Shown here piece by piece: positions 17,964 through 28,608 of a DNA stretch of 60,775 bases. The first letter of the stretch is position 1. Each line of letters starts with the position of its first letter. Location: the NCBI GenBank assembly GCA_027364845.1, contig DAHXOO010000011.1, positions 1 to 60,775 of the forward strand, written 5' to 3'. The stretch is from Pseudomonadota bacterium. GTDB lineage: Bacteria; Pseudomonadota; Gammaproteobacteria; Acidiferrobacterales; UBA6901. Position numbers and translations under genes: made by a program. A model generated the notes under the pieces. The model searched no databases. It was not told the DNA's origin and saw nothing but the letters and a program-made list of their open reading frames with translations.

Positions 17964-19229
17964 CTACCAGCGTAAGTTGCGTTTTTCCAGCTGACTGCCA
18001 TCTTCCGTGCGGTGCGGCAGTGAGGTGGCCGCAGACACAAGCCCCCCGTACAATAGTGCGCTGAGCAGTTCGAAGAACAAGCGCTCGGTCTGGTCGATGA
18101 GCAGCGAGTTCACCAGGCTGCCGGACGCAATCGTCAGGATCAGGGCGCGGGCGAGCACGCGGTCCCGGGAGGTCAGCATCCGTGCGGTACGCCATTGCGT
18201 ATAGAACAGGTACAACAACAGTGCGAGGCCTGTTACCCCAAGCTCGACGGTGGTGAGCAGGTACTGGTTGTGGGGGTTCGTCGTCATTGGCCAGCTGGTT
18301 CCCTTGACCTGTTTTGCGTAGGCGTGCACGAAACCGCCGGTGCCTACCCCGAAGGCTGGGTGCTCGCGGATGATGGCGAGGCTGTTCTGATAGAAGCCCA
18401 TGCGCAGGCCGATGGGTGTCCCCTTGTCGTGGCCGTGACGCCAGCCGATGTATTCATTCACCGCCTCGTTCACGCGGACGTGCATCGTGGTGGAGGCGAG
18501 ATAGCCGACACCCCCGAGCAGAACCGTGACCACAGCAGCGATGGCGAGTCCCTGCCAGCGCCGCCATTCATAAAGAAAGTAAGGGATCAGTAGTGCGAGG
18601 ACGAGATACCCGCTGCGTCCCTGGACTAGGAACAGCACGTCGAAGATCGCCAAGGCCACGAGCGTCCACCAGATGACGCGCGTGCGCAGCGTCGGCGCCG
18701 TACTCGCTTTCATGGCACACACGAACGCCAGGTAGGCCATGAGGATGTTTTGCGTGATGTGGTCCTTGAATATCGCAGCATCGGTCGGTCCGCCCCAGAT
18801 CCAGTTACCGGCAGGCAGCAGCCGCAACGCCAGCAGGTAAGACAGAGCCAGCGTCAGCAGCATCGCCGCGATGAAGGCCGCCATCCCATAGCGGCGGGTC
18901 CAGGGGTCGCGAAACAGCGGGATCAACAGAACCAGGTACAGTAGGCCGGCGTATTTGCCGCCGTAATTTAGCGTGTCCGAAAGCGAACCGCTGCCATAGA
19001 AAGTGCCGATAGCGACCATGGCAAGCAACACCAGGGCTGCGAGTGCCACCGGATTGTGGCGGATGCTGCGCAGCTTCTCGCGGTATCCGGCGCCCGCCAG
19101 CCATAGCACCGGGATCAGCGCCAGCAGGACTCCGTCCAAGGCTGTGGAGATGGGAATGGTGAACGCCAGGGCCACGGCCAGCCATCGTGCTGTCCGGTCG
19201 GCCTGATCGCTGATGATGCGGTAGCGCAC
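17964..19229 (-). CDS. O-antigen ligase family protein (Wzy_C domain)
   Basis: 421 residues, GTG start, with about ten to twelve hydrophobic helices. The large periplasmic loop ends in a NPHNQYL motif (near residue 325), characteristic of O-antigen ligases and polymerases. It would join O-chains to lipid A-core in the periplasm (WaaL) or polymerise sugars (Wzy); the linked core-sugar transferases favour a ligase. A further small frame lies 22 bases upstream. Confidence 0.88.
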   Translation of the reverse strand: MRYRIISDQADRTARWLAVALAFTIPISTALDGVLLALIPVLWLAGAGYREKLRSIRHNPVALAALVLLAMVAIGTFYGSGSLSDTLNYGGKYAGLLYLVLLIPLFRDPWTRRYGMAAFIAAMLLTLALSYLLALRLLPAGNWIWGGPTDAAIFKDHITQNILMAYLAFVCAMKASTAPTLRTRVIWWTLVALAIFDVLFLVQGRSGYLVLALLIPYFLYEWRRWQGLAIAAVVTVLLGGVGYLASTTMHVRVNEAVNEYIGWRHGHDKGTPIGLRMGFYQNSLAIIREHPAFGVGTGGFVHAYAKQVKGTSWPMTTNPHNQYLLTTVELGVTGLALLLYLFYTQWRTARMLTSRDRVLARALILTIASGSLVNSLLIDQTERLFFELLSALLYGGLVSAATSLPHRTEDGSQLEKRNLRW

Positions 19230-19250
19230 GCTATCGGCGGGTTCCCGTGA

Positions 19251-19478
19251 TCAGGCCAGGAACGGGTGGGTCTGCTGCAGCAGATTCATTTCGTCCTCAA
19301 TGGATTTTCGATCCGGTCCCGAGACCAGGACGGTTTGCAGCGCAGCGGTCCCCCATTCCGCGAGGGCGGATCCATTGCGCCTTGGTCTCGCGTGGCTGCG
19401 GAACGAAGCCGCCGGCATGCGGCGGAAATTAAACAAGCCGTCCAAAACATGGCGTTTTTGATCCCTGAACTCGCTCAT
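19251..19478 (-). CDS. Possible small hypothetical protein (75 aa)
   Basis: An ATG-initiated frame ending 22 bases before the O-antigen ligase start, in the same direction. The sequence is basic in the middle and has no recognisable domain or clear ribosome-binding site. It could be a short gene or chance coding; I include it because of position only. Confidence 0.25.
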   Translation of the reverse strand: MSEFRDQKRHVLDGLFNFRRMPAASFRSHARPRRNGSALAEWGTAALQTVLVSGPDRKSIEDEMNLLQQTHPFLA

Positions 19479-19816
19479 TCGTAATTTCGAAACTCGGGTG
19501 GAACGGCGGTTCTCGCCGTTTTGCATGGTGCTAAATCAGGCTGTCGGGTTGCCGGCTCCGTACATCGGTGCCGGAGTGGTAGCATTCAGCGGCGGCATTG
19601 TATGCAAAAAATCGAAGATGTGCATCTGGGTAGTCACCGCCGCCGGACCGCGCCTATTGCATGCCTGTAGGATTCCCTCACCGGTGGCGATGACATGAAC
19701 AGCGCCCATGCTTCCTCATGACGACAGGCGGCTATCATCGCTATGATACATTCCTGGCGTTACCATACTGATTTCCGGTTCTGGAAAAACGTGTCGACCT
19801 GAAGAGGACAGCAACG
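19479..19816. other. Intergenic stretch upstream of the phosphoesterase gene
   Basis: 338 bases between minus-strand LPS genes and the plus-strand phosphoesterase. I see no gene, repeat or clear promoter beyond a GAGGA ribosome-binding site at 19803-19807. Confidence 0.4.
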
Positions 19817-21712
19817 ATGGGTATCTGTCGCTGCAAGCGGGGGTCATTGATGCCGGTGCTGTGTGTGCTGTCGTTGGCGTTCAGCCCGCCGGCGATGTAG
19901 GTTGCGCATGCTCGCGGGCATGGCCACAGCGGCCCGGACACGGCCACGCCGATCAGGCACGTGATCCTGATTATCGGCGAGAATCGCACGTTCGATGAGG
20001 TATTTGGCACATTCAAGCCAGGCAAAGGTCAGACTGTGCGGAATCTGCTCAGCGAGGGGATCGTTCATGCGGATGGCACACCTGGCCCGAATTTCAGCCT
20101 CGCTGCGCAGTGGCAGGCGCGCGATGTTGGGCGCTACTCCATCCATCCACCCAAGACCGCGCGGTTCCGTACACTTCCCAGGATCAATGTTGACAGCATG
20201 CGGACACGCGCGCTGTTCGCTACGGTGCGCGCCGCGCAGACCGCTGAGCCGGCCCTGCCTACCGGGACCTACAGCCTGCTGACGGTCGGTGGCAGCGGGC
20301 TGCGGCCCGGGACGCTGGTCGACCCCCGGTTTCCCGGCAACCTGCCGGACGGGCCCTTCAATATCACCCGCTATATCTCCTACCACGATTATGCCGAAGA
20401 CCCGACGCACCGGTTCTTTCAGATGTGGCAGGAGGCCGACTGCGACATCACTCGGGCGACACCGCGTAACCCTAGCGGCTGCCAGAATGATCTGTGGCCA
20501 TGGGTGGAAAGCACGGTGGGTTCGGGCAGCAACGGCAACCCGCAACCTGCAGACTATAACGAGGATGGACATCATGAAGGCGCCATCTCCATGGGTTTCT
20601 ACAACATGCAGGCGGGTGACGTCAGCTATTTCGATAAACTCGCCCATGAATACGCGCTGAGTGACAATTATCATCAGGCAGTCATGGGCGGCACCGGCGC
20701 CAACCACATCGCCATCGGCTACGGCACGGCGATGTACTATGCCGGCGCGAGTGGCCGGCCCACCGTGCCCCCCTCCAATCAGATCGAGAATCCCGATCCG
20801 CAAGCCGGCACGAATAATTTCTACACCCAGGATGGATACCACGGCGGTTCCTACACTGAATGTGCCGACAAGTCTCAGCCCGGGGTTGCGGCGATCAGAA
20901 GCTATCTCCGGTCTTTGCCTTATCCAGCCTTCCGCAATGGGGACTGCCGGCGCGGTGCCTATTACCTCGTCAACAATTACAATCCGGGCTATCTCGGAAC
21001 CGGCGCCCCGGCGCCGCTCGGTGCCTACCCGTTCACGGTACCTCCGAGCCGCCAGCCGAACCTGGCGCTATTGCTGGCGCGACATCATGTTTCATGGAAG
21101 TACTACGGTGAAGGCTGGAACCATGGCAGGGAAGCGGCCAATTACTGCAACATCTGTAACCCATTTCTGTATTCCACGCAGGTTATGACCCATGCCGCGC
21201 TGCGGCGGAATCTCCGGGGCATCCGGGATCTGTACCGCGACATCGACAACGGCAGGCTACCGGCGGTATCGATCGTCAAGCCCGATGGCTACCTCGATGG
21301 TCATCCGGCCTCGTACAAGTTCGAGTTGTTCGAGGACTTCAGCCGCAAGATCATCGAGAGGGTCAAGGCCAATCCCGCACTGTGGAAGGATACCGCGATC
21401 ATGATCACGGTAGACGAGGGCGGCGGGTACTACGATTCCGGCTACATCCAGCCGATCGACTTTTTCGGCGACGGTACGCGGATCCCGCTGCTGGTGGTGT
21501 CCCGCTACTCGCGCGGCGTCGGTATGGTCCACACCTATGCCGATCATGTGTCGTTCGACAAGTTCGTCGAGGCCAACTGGGAGCTGCCGCCGATCTCCGC
21601 ACGCAGCCGCGACAATTTGCCGGACCCGGTCACGACCCGGCGCAATCCGTACGTGCCGATCAACAGCCCGGCGATCGGGGATCTGATGGACCTATTCGAT
21701 TTCGATCGTTGA
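19817..21712 (+). CDS. Secreted phosphoesterase (phospholipase C / acid phosphatase family) with an in-frame amber codon
   Basis: The frame from ATG 19817 (after GAGGA) encodes a basic then hydrophobic leader (MGICRCKRG, LMPVLCVLSLAFS) that looks like a signal peptide, then meets TAG at codon 28, and continues in the same frame as a 583-plus-residue phosphoesterase. The catalytic domain is intact: IIGENRTFDEVFG near the start, GTGANH, and TVDEGGGYYD. Family members hydrolyse phospholipids or phosphomonoesters outside the cytoplasm. Without read-through, only a leaderless product from GTG 19961 could be made. It is either a recent pseudogene, a sequencing error, or a suppressed stop. Confidence 0.85.
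19898..19900 (+). other. In-frame amber (TAG) codon in the signal-peptide region
   Basis: TAG is the only stop between ATG 19817 and the natural end at 21712. It falls between the hydrophobic core and a likely cleavage site (VAHA). One base change (for example from CAG or TCG) would explain it. Confidence 0.85.
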
Positions 21713-22035
21713 TGCCGCGTCGCTTGCCGCAGACCGAACGGCGTCCGAATTCGCACGGGTGCGATGTCCGTGCGCACCCTGCGAAAGCCGGTGCGGATCC
21801 GGTCGATATAGGTACGCTGCCGTTGCCGGGGCAAGGACCACGAGGGAGCCTTATCGTCCCGGAGTGTGCGGATGGATCGCCAAGAATTCCGGGCTGCCGC
21901 AAGCGATTGTCCAGGCCAGGGATCGAACCCCGTTCGCCAGCGGTTGAAAACCCCGTCCGCCTGAGTAATATATCGGCCCGTACTTGCTGCGGTGGCAGCA
22001 ATTAACCACAATTTTTACATGAGGATCACAGATTC
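21713..22035. other. Intergenic stretch with no supported gene
   Basis: 323 bases. A minus-strand segment at about 21905-21970 contains a T-arm-like GGGGTTCGATCCC but cannot be folded into a tRNA. The last 20 bases carry the GAGGAT ribosome-binding site of the next gene. Confidence 0.4.
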
Positions 22036-22233
22036 ATGGCTAACGTCTACTACGACACGATCAGCAAGATGGAGAAGACCGGCGTGGATGGGGAATATGT
22101 CAATGGCTGGGCATGCGGCTATCTGCATAACCCCAAGCGCGAGGAACAGCGCATCAGCGAAGCCTATGATGCCGGTTACAATGATGGACTTGCGCAGAAG
22201 ACCGACGGCTTCAAATCCTGGGCCAAGAAGTAA
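22036..22233 (+). CDS. Small hypothetical protein (65 aa)
   Basis: Good start (GAGGAT upstream). The sequence is hydrophilic with aromatic-glycine motifs (NGWACGYLHNP, YDAGYNDG) that faintly recall ribosome modulation factor-type small proteins, but this is not enough for an assignment. One Cys, no membrane segment. No operon partner. Confidence 0.7.
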   Translation: MANVYYDTISKMEKTGVDGEYVNGWACGYLHNPKREEQRISEAYDAGYNDGLAQKTDGFKSWAKK

Positions 22234-22293
22234 CGGTAGCTGCGGCGGACGCCCAGGGATGGGCTGAATCGGGACGTCGCTCGAGCAGGCTGG

Positions 22294-22725
22294 TCAGTGC
22301 GCGGTTCCTTCCGCCAGCCGATACCACTTGTGCGCCTGTGTCTCGTCCTTCTCGACGCCGAGCCCCTGTTCATAGATCATCCCCAGCGTCATCTGTGATC
22401 CCGTCATTCCCTGTTCGGCCGCGCGCTGCAGCCATTCAATGGCTTTAAGCGGGTTTTTCTCGACGCATTCGCCGTAAAGATACATGAAGCCGAGGCCGTG
22501 CTGCGCCAGCGCGTAGCCCTGATCGGCCGCAGCTTGCATCCATTTGAACGCCATCATGTCGTTCTTGACCATTCCGAGACCGTTTTGACACATGATAGCG
22601 AGGCGGTGCTGCGCCTGCGCATCGCCGCTTTCGGCGATCGGTTTGAGCAGCTGCCAGGCACGTGCAAATTCCTTGGCCTCGAAAGCTGCCATACCGCTTG
22701 CCAGTTCCATATCCAGTCCCGACAT
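22294..22725 (-). CDS. Sel1-like repeat protein (143 aa)
   Basis: Three to four Sel1/SLR repeats are visible in a row (AQHRLAIMCQNGLGM, AQHGLGFMYLYGE, MTLGMIYEQGLGV), each a helix pair with the A-x2-x-LG-x2-Y pattern. SLR proteins are scaffolds for protein-protein contacts. There is no signal peptide, so it is probably cytoplasmic. GGAG precedes the ATG. Convergent with the 65-residue gene; partners unknown. Confidence 0.85.
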   Translation of the reverse strand: MSGLDMELASGMAAFEAKEFARAWQLLKPIAESGDAQAQHRLAIMCQNGLGMVKNDMMAFKWMQAAADQGYALAQHGLGFMYLYGECVEKNPLKAIEWLQRAAEQGMTGSQMTLGMIYEQGLGVEKDETQAHKWYRLAEGTAH

Positions 22726-22898
22726 TGATCAACTCCATCCGCCATAGTTTGCCGAACAGCCGCTAATGTAGCAGAGCGGCCGGGCGGCGGCGAATCGGAA
22801 ACAAAGCGTCTCCGGCCGTTTCGTTGCCCCATCGAGAATGATTCAGCTGAAGCCGCTATCACTCTATAATGGGAATTTCTGGAGTTCGTGGAGGTTCA

Positions 22899-23465
22899 AT
22901 GGCAATACGGATCAATTCGAGGTGGCGATCGAAAGGGCCGAAGTCCTTGGGAGATCGTGCCAGCGTCGTAGGCGTCACCATCTGGCGCGTGGCGCACGAA
23001 GTGGGCCGGCACATGGAGAAGGAGGAATTCCGGATCAGCTCAGATGCGCAGTATACGGCACTGCTCACGGAGCTCATCGCCTTTTTCGTCCAGATCACGG
23101 ACCGCATCATTTATGGCCAGTTGAGCGAAGAGGACCGTACGACGTTCATAAATGCGCTGGGCCAGCATCTGGCCAAGACCATGGAGTCGAACCTGGTCGA
23201 CTTTCTGGGGTCTGGCGACCATATCGCAACGTTCATCGCCACGCTCAATATGCGCGCCCAGGATTATGCCGAGTTCGAATTCGGGGATCAGGGACCGGGC
23301 TACGGTTTTCTGCGTTATCTTGGCGACAAGGCGGCGGAAGTCATGGCGGCTACTGACAACCGTTGGGTCATCGAACACATGATGGAGATCGAGGCGCCGG
23401 CGGCAATCAAGACGGTCAAGCGTGTGGTTGGCGAGGTCTTGGGTATACAGGTATCAGCCGGTTGA
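22899..23465 (+). CDS. Hypothetical protein (188 aa), helical
   Basis: GGAGG at proper spacing selects ATG 22899 over the upstream start. The protein is soluble and helical, with a basic N-terminus (MAIRINSRWRSKG), and no recognised domain. It is divergent from the Sel1 gene. A 12-base palindrome (GTTTTATAAAAC, 23498-23509) in the A+T-rich spacer after it might end its transcript or belong to the prfB promoter region. Confidence 0.7.
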   Translation: MAIRINSRWRSKGPKSLGDRASVVGVTIWRVAHEVGRHMEKEEFRISSDAQYTALLTELIAFFVQITDRIIYGQLSEEDRTTFINALGQHLAKTMESNLVDFLGSGDHIATFIATLNMRAQDYAEFEFGDQGPGYGFLRYLGDKAAEVMAATDNRWVIEHMMEIEAPAAIKTVKRVVGEVLGIQVSAG

Positions 23466-23566
23466 AGTAAAATATAAATAATTATATATAATATTCTGTT
23501 TTATAAAACAATTAGATGGATCCAGTCCCGTTTGCAGCATGACCAGGGCTGAAGTCCAGAGCGCCT

Positions 23567-24665
23567 ATGGAAGATATCAACCCGCTGTTGCATAAACTTG
23601 ACGGTCTCCGCGAGCGTGCCAATACGCTCAGGGGGTATCTTTGACTTCGCTGCCAAGCAGGAACGTCTGACTGAGGTGGTGCGGGAGCTGGAGCAGCCGA
23701 ACGTCTGGTCCAGCCCGGAGCGCGCACAGGAACTCGGACGCGAACGTGCGCGCCTGGAGAACGTCGTCGCCACCCTGTTGCGGCTCGATGCCGGGCTGCA
23801 CGACGCCGGTGAGCTGCTCGCGCTCGCGCGCGCGGAGAGCGACGAGGGAGTGCTGGTATCGGTCGCCTCCGATATCGATGGACTGGAGCGGCGGCTGGCC
23901 GAGCTCGAGTTCGAGCGTATGTTCGCCGGTGAAATGGATCATGCCAACGCATATCTCGATATCCAGTCCGGCTCGGGCGGAACCGAGGCGCAGGACTGGG
24001 CGGCAATGCTGCTGCGCATGTACCTGCGCTGGGGCGAGCGGCGCGGCTTTCGCACCGAGCTGATCGAGCAGTCCGACGGCGAAGTGGCCGGAATCAAGAG
24101 TGCCACCGTTAAATTCACCGCCGACCACGCCTACGGCTGGCTGCGTACCGAGACCGGTGTCCACCGATTGGTGCGCAAGTCCCCGTTCGATTCTGGAAAT
24201 CGGCGGCACACGTCATTTGCCTCGGTGTTCGTATATCCGGAGGTGGACGAGGATATCGACATCGACATCAACCCAGCGGATCTGCGTGTCGATACCTACC
24301 GCGCCAGTGGCGCCGGCGGTCAGCATGTGAACCGTACCGAGTCGGCAATACGCATCACCCACGTTCCCACCGGCATCGTGGTTCAGTGCCAGAGCGATCG
24401 CTCCCAGCACAAGAACCGATCGGCCGCGATGGCGATGCTCAAGGCGCGCCTGTACGAGGCCGAGCTGCGCAGGAAGCGTGAGACCCAGCAGAAGCTGGAA
24501 GAGTCCAAATCCGATATCAGCTGGGGCAACCAGATTCGCTCGTACGTGCTCGACCAGTCGCGTATCAAGGACTTGCGTACTGGCGTGGAGATCGCGAATA
24601 CTCAGGCAGTGCTTGACGGCGATCTCGACCGGTTCATCGAAGCCAGCCTGAAGAGCGGACTCTAG
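23567..24665 (+). CDS. prfB: Peptide chain release factor 2 (programmed +1 frameshift)
   Basis: The gene starts at ATG 23567, reads 25 codons, then meets TGA at 23642 and continues in the +1 frame from 23643 to 24665, giving a 365-residue protein. RF2 signatures are SPF (codon recognition of UGA/UAA, in VRKSPFDSG) and GGQ (peptidyl hydrolysis, in [10 protein letters not shown]). Frameshifting lets RF2 levels control their own synthesis. It is followed by lysS, the usual gammaproteobacterial pair. Confidence 0.98.
23630..23645 (+). promoter_or_regulatory. prfB programmed frameshift site
   Basis: AGGGGGT (internal Shine-Dalgarno) followed after TAT by the slippery CTT and TGA-C: AGGGGGTATCTTTGAC. 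This is the canonical arrangement. The slip occurs on CTT at 23639-23641. Confidence 0.97.
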
Positions 24666-24750
24666 AGGATGTATCCCAAACTGCTTCCGATGCGTGCCGC
24701 ACGCGGCCGCTGCCGGTCTGCCGCATAACATCAGCTGCCAACTAACGACC

Positions 24751-26274
24751 ATGACCATACCCTCGGACGATACGCTCTCGCCTCAGTCAGACGAAAACAC
24801 GCAGATTGCTCAGCGCCGTGCCAAGCTTTCGGAGCTGCGCGATCGCGGCCTGGCATTCCCCAACGACTTCCGCCGCAACGTCGTTTCGGGCGAGCTGCAT
24901 GCCGAGTACGGCGAACGCGACGCTGCGGTGCTCGACGCGCAGCCGGTGCGCGTTCGGGTGGCGGGCCGCCTCATGACGCGTCGCATCATGGGCAAGGCGA
25001 GCTTTGCGCATATCCAGGACATGTCCGGGCGCATCCAGCTTTATGCGCAGCGCGACGCGCTTGGAGAGGCGGTGTACGAGGAGTTCAGGCGATGGGATAT
25101 CGGCGATATCCTCGGGGTCGAGGGGGTGCTGTTCAAGACCAAGACCGGAGAGCTGTCTGTCAGGGTCGACGGAATGCGACTTTTGACCAAGGCGCTGCGG
25201 CCGCTGCCGGAGAAGTTCCACGGCCTGGCCGATCAGGAGACGCGCTACCGTCAGCGCTATCTCGATTTGATCATGAACGAGGTGACGCGCAAAACCTTCC
25301 GGGTGCGCTCAGATATCGTGAGTTTTTTGCGCCGCTTTCTGATCGAGCGCGCTTTCATGGAGGTCGAGACACCGATGATGCAGGCGATTCCGGGAGGCGC
25401 CACGGCGCGACCATTTGTCACCCATCATCACGCCCTCGATATGCAGCTGTTCCTGCGTATCGCACCGGAGCTCTATCTCAAGCGCCTGGTCGTCGGCGGA
25501 TTTGAAAAGGTTTTCGAAATCAACCGCAACTTCCGCAATGAGGGCCTGTCTACAAGGCACAATCCGGAGTTCACGATGCTGGAGTTCTACCAGGCCTATG
25601 CCGATTACCATGACCTGATGAACCTGACCGAAGAAATGCTGCGCGCTCTGGCGCTGGAGATCGTCGGCGCCAGCGTGCTGCGCTACCAGGGCGAGGAGTA
25701 CGATTTCTCCAGGCCGTTCGTGCGCATGACCGTCAAGGAGTCGATTCTGCACTTCAATCCCGGTATTGCGCCTGCGGACCTCGAGACACTGGAGGCCGTA
25801 CGGCGTGTCGCTGCAGGCCTGCACATCGCGCTCAAGGACAGTTACGGGACGGGCAAGGTCCAGATCGAGATCTTCGAAAAGACGGTTGAGCCCAAGCTTA
25901 AGGACCCGACGTTCATCACCGCCTACCCGACCGAAGTTTCACCGTTGGCGCGGCGCAACGACCGTGACCCATTCGTGACCGACCGTTTTGAATTCTTCGT
26001 AGGCGGACGCGAGATCGCTAACGGATTTTCCGAGTTGAACGATGCTGAAGACCAGGCGGAGCGCTTCCGCAGGCAGGTCCAGGAAAAGGAAACGGGTGAC
26101 GAGGAAGCCATGCATTTCGATGCCGACTACCTGCGTGCGCTCGAGCACGGAATGCCGCCGACTGCTGGAGAGGGAATAGGGGTGGACAGACTGGTGATGC
26201 TGTTCACGGATTCAGCCAGCATACGCGACGTGATCCTGTTCCCCCACATGCGCCCGGAATCCGGGGGGACCTGA
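24751..26274 (+). CDS. lysS: Lysyl-tRNA synthetase, class II
   Basis: 507 residues from ATG 24751, the family's usual length. An N-terminal OB-fold anticodon-binding domain (about 60-170; [16 protein letters not shown]) is followed by the class II core, with motif 2 in [21 protein letters not shown]-type sequence and motif 3 in [14 protein letters not shown]. No strong ribosome-binding site is visible, so it may be coupled to prfB, 85 bases upstream. Confidence 0.98.
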   Translation: MTIPSDDTLSPQSDENTQIAQRRAKLSELRDRGLAFPNDFRRNVVSGELHAEYGERDAAVLDAQPVRVRVAGRLMTRRIMGKASFAHIQDMSGRIQLYAQRDALGEAVYEEFRRWDIGDILGVEGVLFKTKTGELSVRVDGMRLLTKALRPLPEKFHGLADQETRYRQRYLDLIMNEVTRKTFRVRSDIVSFLRRFLIERAFMEVETPMMQAIPGGATARPFVTHHHALDMQLFLRIAPELYLKRLVVGGFEKVFEINRNFRNEGLSTRHNPEFTMLEFYQAYADYHDLMNLTEEMLRALALEIVGASVLRYQGEEYDFSRPFVRMTVKESILHFNPGIAPADLETLEAVRRVAAGLHIALKDSYGTGKVQIEIFEKTVEPKLKDPTFITAYPTEVSPLARRNDRDPFVTDRFEFFVGGREIANGFSELNDAEDQAERFRRQVQEKETGDEEAMHFDADYLRALEHGMPPTAGEGIGVDRLVMLFTDSASIRDVILFPHMRPESGGT

Positions 26275-26302
26275 GATCCGCCGCGTCCAGCGCGGCGACA
26301 GT

Positions 26303-27142
26303 TCACGCTGCCAGCAGGTTCTTCATTTCACTGACATCGGCCCGCGCCTCCTCAAGGGCGGCGATGCTCTGATCCGGAGTGAGGCCGAGGACGGTGAAAG
26401 CCGGGATCGTTCTCCAGTCGATGCGGGTAAGACGGTGGTCGGTGCCGAGGTAGCTGTGCAGATTGGCTACAAGTACTACGTCGACATACTCGATCTTATC
26501 GGGGATGCGCAGCAGGTCCTCGTGATGGGCCGCCACGGCCACGAGCTCAGGCGGGAACTTCCACGCCTCGAGTATGACCCTGCCCACTGATGCGTGCAGT
26601 TTCTCGATGACCTCGTCCAGAGCGCGCGGATTGTCGGCGAGCTCGGGAACATCCTCGGCGCGTGCCAGGATGGGGAGGGCGCCGATGTCGTGGACCAGTC
26701 CGGCAAGCAGGGCTTCGTCGGGTTTGAGCGTGGTAAATTTGCGCGCCAGCGCGTGACTGATCGCCGCCACATCTGTGCTGTGTTCCCACAGCTGCTTCAT
26801 TCTCTGTTTCAGCGCCGGCTGCCGGGTACTGTACATCTGCTGCATGATAAGACTGGTGACGAGGCTGCGTACCTGTGGCACACCCAGACGCGCTATTGCA
26901 GACTGTACGCTCTCGATACGGTTGGTACCGCGGAACAGCGGGCTGTTCGCCACCTGAATCAGGCGTGCGCTCAGAGCGGTGTCGGCGCTGACTATCTTGG
27001 CGATGCGGGCGGCTGGGGCATTTGCATCGGACACCGCATCGCGGACCTTGAGGGCGACTTCCGGAAGGATCGGAAGCTTGAGCCGGTTGTGCCTGATGTC
27101 GTCCAGCAGCGTCGAAATGAAGCGATCGATGGATGTTTGCAC
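26303..27142 (-). CDS. HDOD-domain signalling protein
   Basis: 279 residues, mostly one HDOD domain (about 20-215) with LPILPEVALKVRD, ARLIQVANSPLF and a partially conserved HD-like LLAGLVHDIGALP. HDOD proteins take part in c-di-GMP-linked and stress signalling and usually lack phosphodiesterase activity. It is single-standing, convergent with lysS and divergent from miaA. Confidence 0.92.
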   Translation of the reverse strand: MQTSIDRFISTLLDDIRHNRLKLPILPEVALKVRDAVSDANAPAARIAKIVSADTALSARLIQVANSPLFRGTNRIESVQSAIARLGVPQVRSLVTSLIMQQMYSTRQPALKQRMKQLWEHSTDVAAISHALARKFTTLKPDEALLAGLVHDIGALPILARAEDVPELADNPRALDEVIEKLHASVGRVILEAWKFPPELVAVAAHHEDLLRIPDKIEYVDVVLVANLHSYLGTDHRLTRIDWRTIPAFTVLGLTPDQSIAALEEARADVSEMKNLLAA

Positions 27143-27308
27143 GGTGTCCGTTGCCTCTTGTCTATGTGCCAGTCTGGCTGCCCGCCCGATGGCGCGGACT
27201 GGTCACGCGAAACCGCCGGGAGCCTCTCATGTAGCATAGACGATCAACGGCAGGTAGGCGGGCGTAGCGTGGTTGTGAATCCGACCCCCCATGGCATAAT
27301 TTTCCCCC

Positions 27309-28250
27309 ATGAGTCATGAGATTTTGCCGCCGGCGATCTTTCTGATGGGTCCGACCGCAGCCGGCAAGACCGGACTGGCGCTGGCCGTGCACGACAGGCT
27401 GCCAGTGGAAATCATCAGCGTCGATTCCTCCCAGGTATACCGCGGCATGGATATCGGCACGGCCAAGCCGAGTCTTGAGGAACAGGTACGCGCCACTCAT
27501 CGGCTGATCGATATACGTGATCCGGCCCGGCCTTATTCGGCAGCGGAGTTTCGCACCGACGCATTGCGTGAAATGGCCGCTATCACCGCTGCTGGCCGCA
27601 TACCGCTACTTGCCGGTGGCACGATGTTTTACTTCCGGGCGCTGGAGGCGGGATTGTCGCCGCTGCCGTCGGCCGATCCGGCAGTGCGCCGGCGGCTTGC
27701 CGAGGAGGCTGCGCATGCAGGCTGGCCGGCCCTGCATGAGCGATTGCGCCAGCGGGACCCAGACACCGCCCGGCGCATCAACCCGCATGATTCGCAACGC
27801 GTTCAGCGAGCACTGGAAGTGCTGGAACTCAGTGGCAGACCCTTGAGTGAACTGGCTGCGGGCATACGCCCGGCCTTCCCTTATCGCGCGGTCAGGCTGG
27901 TTGCATGCCCGGAGGAACGTTCTGAGCTGCACCGGCGCATTGCCGCGCGCTTCCATCATATGCTGCAGCAGGGCCTCATCGGCGAGGTCGAAGCACTGTG
28001 GCGGCGGGGAGATTTGTCGCCGGAGCTGCCATCGGTGCGCACTGTGGGTTATCGCCAAGTGTGGGAATACCTGAGTGGAAACGTCAACTACCAGGAAATG
28101 GTCGAAAGGGGTATTATCTCCACACGTCAGCTCGCAAAGCGCCAGCTGACGTGGTTGCGTGCTACCCGGGGTATACCTTGGTTCGACAGCAGCCAAAAGG
28201 AATTCGAACACGTGGTCGTGGACTACTTGTCCGGACGTTTGTGGCCATAA
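27309..28250 (+). CDS. miaA: tRNA dimethylallyltransferase
   Basis: 313 residues. P-loop GPTAAGKTG, the [16 protein letters not shown] substrate segment and [12 protein letters not shown] are intact. MiaA prenylates A37 of tRNAs that read codons beginning with U. It heads the conserved miaA-hfq-hflX-hflK-hflC series. A possible promoter (TTGTGA/CATAAT, 27273-27300) would leave almost no leader. Confidence 0.98.
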   Translation: MSHEILPPAIFLMGPTAAGKTGLALAVHDRLPVEIISVDSSQVYRGMDIGTAKPSLEEQVRATHRLIDIRDPARPYSAAEFRTDALREMAAITAAGRIPLLAGGTMFYFRALEAGLSPLPSADPAVRRRLAEEAAHAGWPALHERLRQRDPDTARRINPHDSQRVQRALEVLELSGRPLSELAAGIRPAFPYRAVRLVACPEERSELHRRIAARFHHMLQQGLIGEVEALWRRGDLSPELPSVRTVGYRQVWEYLSGNVNYQEMVERGIISTRQLAKRQLTWLRATRGIPWFDSSQKEFEHVVVDYLSGRLWP

Positions 28251-28254
28251 AGGG

Positions 28255-28260
28255 TATAAT
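28255..28260 (+). promoter_or_regulatory. Likely -10 element of the hfq promoter
   Basis: A perfect TATAAT lies immediately after the miaA stop and about 85 bases before hfq. No -35 at good spacing is clear, so dependence on an activator or an extended contact is possible. Confidence 0.45.
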
Positions 28261-28344
28261 TCTATTGGGCCCGGAGCGGATTCCCGGGAAATTCCGAGTT
28301 GGAGTGCCGAGATTGGCACCCATGATAAGAACAGGAGAACTGTC

Positions 28345-28608
28345 ATGAGTCAGCAAAGAGGGCAGGCGCTACAAGACCCTTACTTGAACGTTTTGCGGAA
28401 GGAACGGGTCCCGGTGTCGATTTTTCTGGTCAACGGGATCAAGCTGCAGGGACAAATTGAATCCTTTGATCAGTTCGTAGTGTTGCTGAAGAATTCCGTC
28501 AGCCAGATGATCTACAAACATGCCATTTCCACCGTTGTGCCTAGCCGGCCGGTGAAGTTTTCCTTTGAGCATTCCGACGACAACGAAAAGGCCCCAGGAA
28601 ACGAATAG
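28345..28608 (+). CDS. hfq: RNA chaperone Hfq
   Basis: 87 residues with the Sm1 ([19 protein letters not shown]) and Sm2 ([12 protein letters not shown]) motifs and a short acidic tail. The hexamer mediates sRNA-mRNA pairing. AGGAGA precedes ATG 28345. Its end overlaps the hflX reading frame. Confidence 0.98.
   Translation: MSQQRGQALQDPYLNVLRKERVPVSIFLVNGIKLQGQIESFDQFVVLLKNSVSQMIYKHAISTVVPSRPVKFSFEHSDDNEKAPGNE

Noticed and set aside
19898-19900. Amber codon as pyrrolysine or other recoding
   Set aside because: It lies in a signal-peptide region rather than an active site, and no pyl genes are visible; mutation or sequencing error is simpler.
21905-21970. Minus-strand tRNA-like segment with a T-arm sequence GGGGTTCGATCCC
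   Set aside because: The anticodon-like hairpin has only a 3-base loop, the T-stem has a mismatch, and no matching acceptor 5' strand is present.
27273-27300. TTGTGA/CATAAT promoter giving a leaderless miaA transcript
   Set aside because: The spacer is 16 bases and the hexamers are only moderate; there is not enough to claim a leaderless mRNA.
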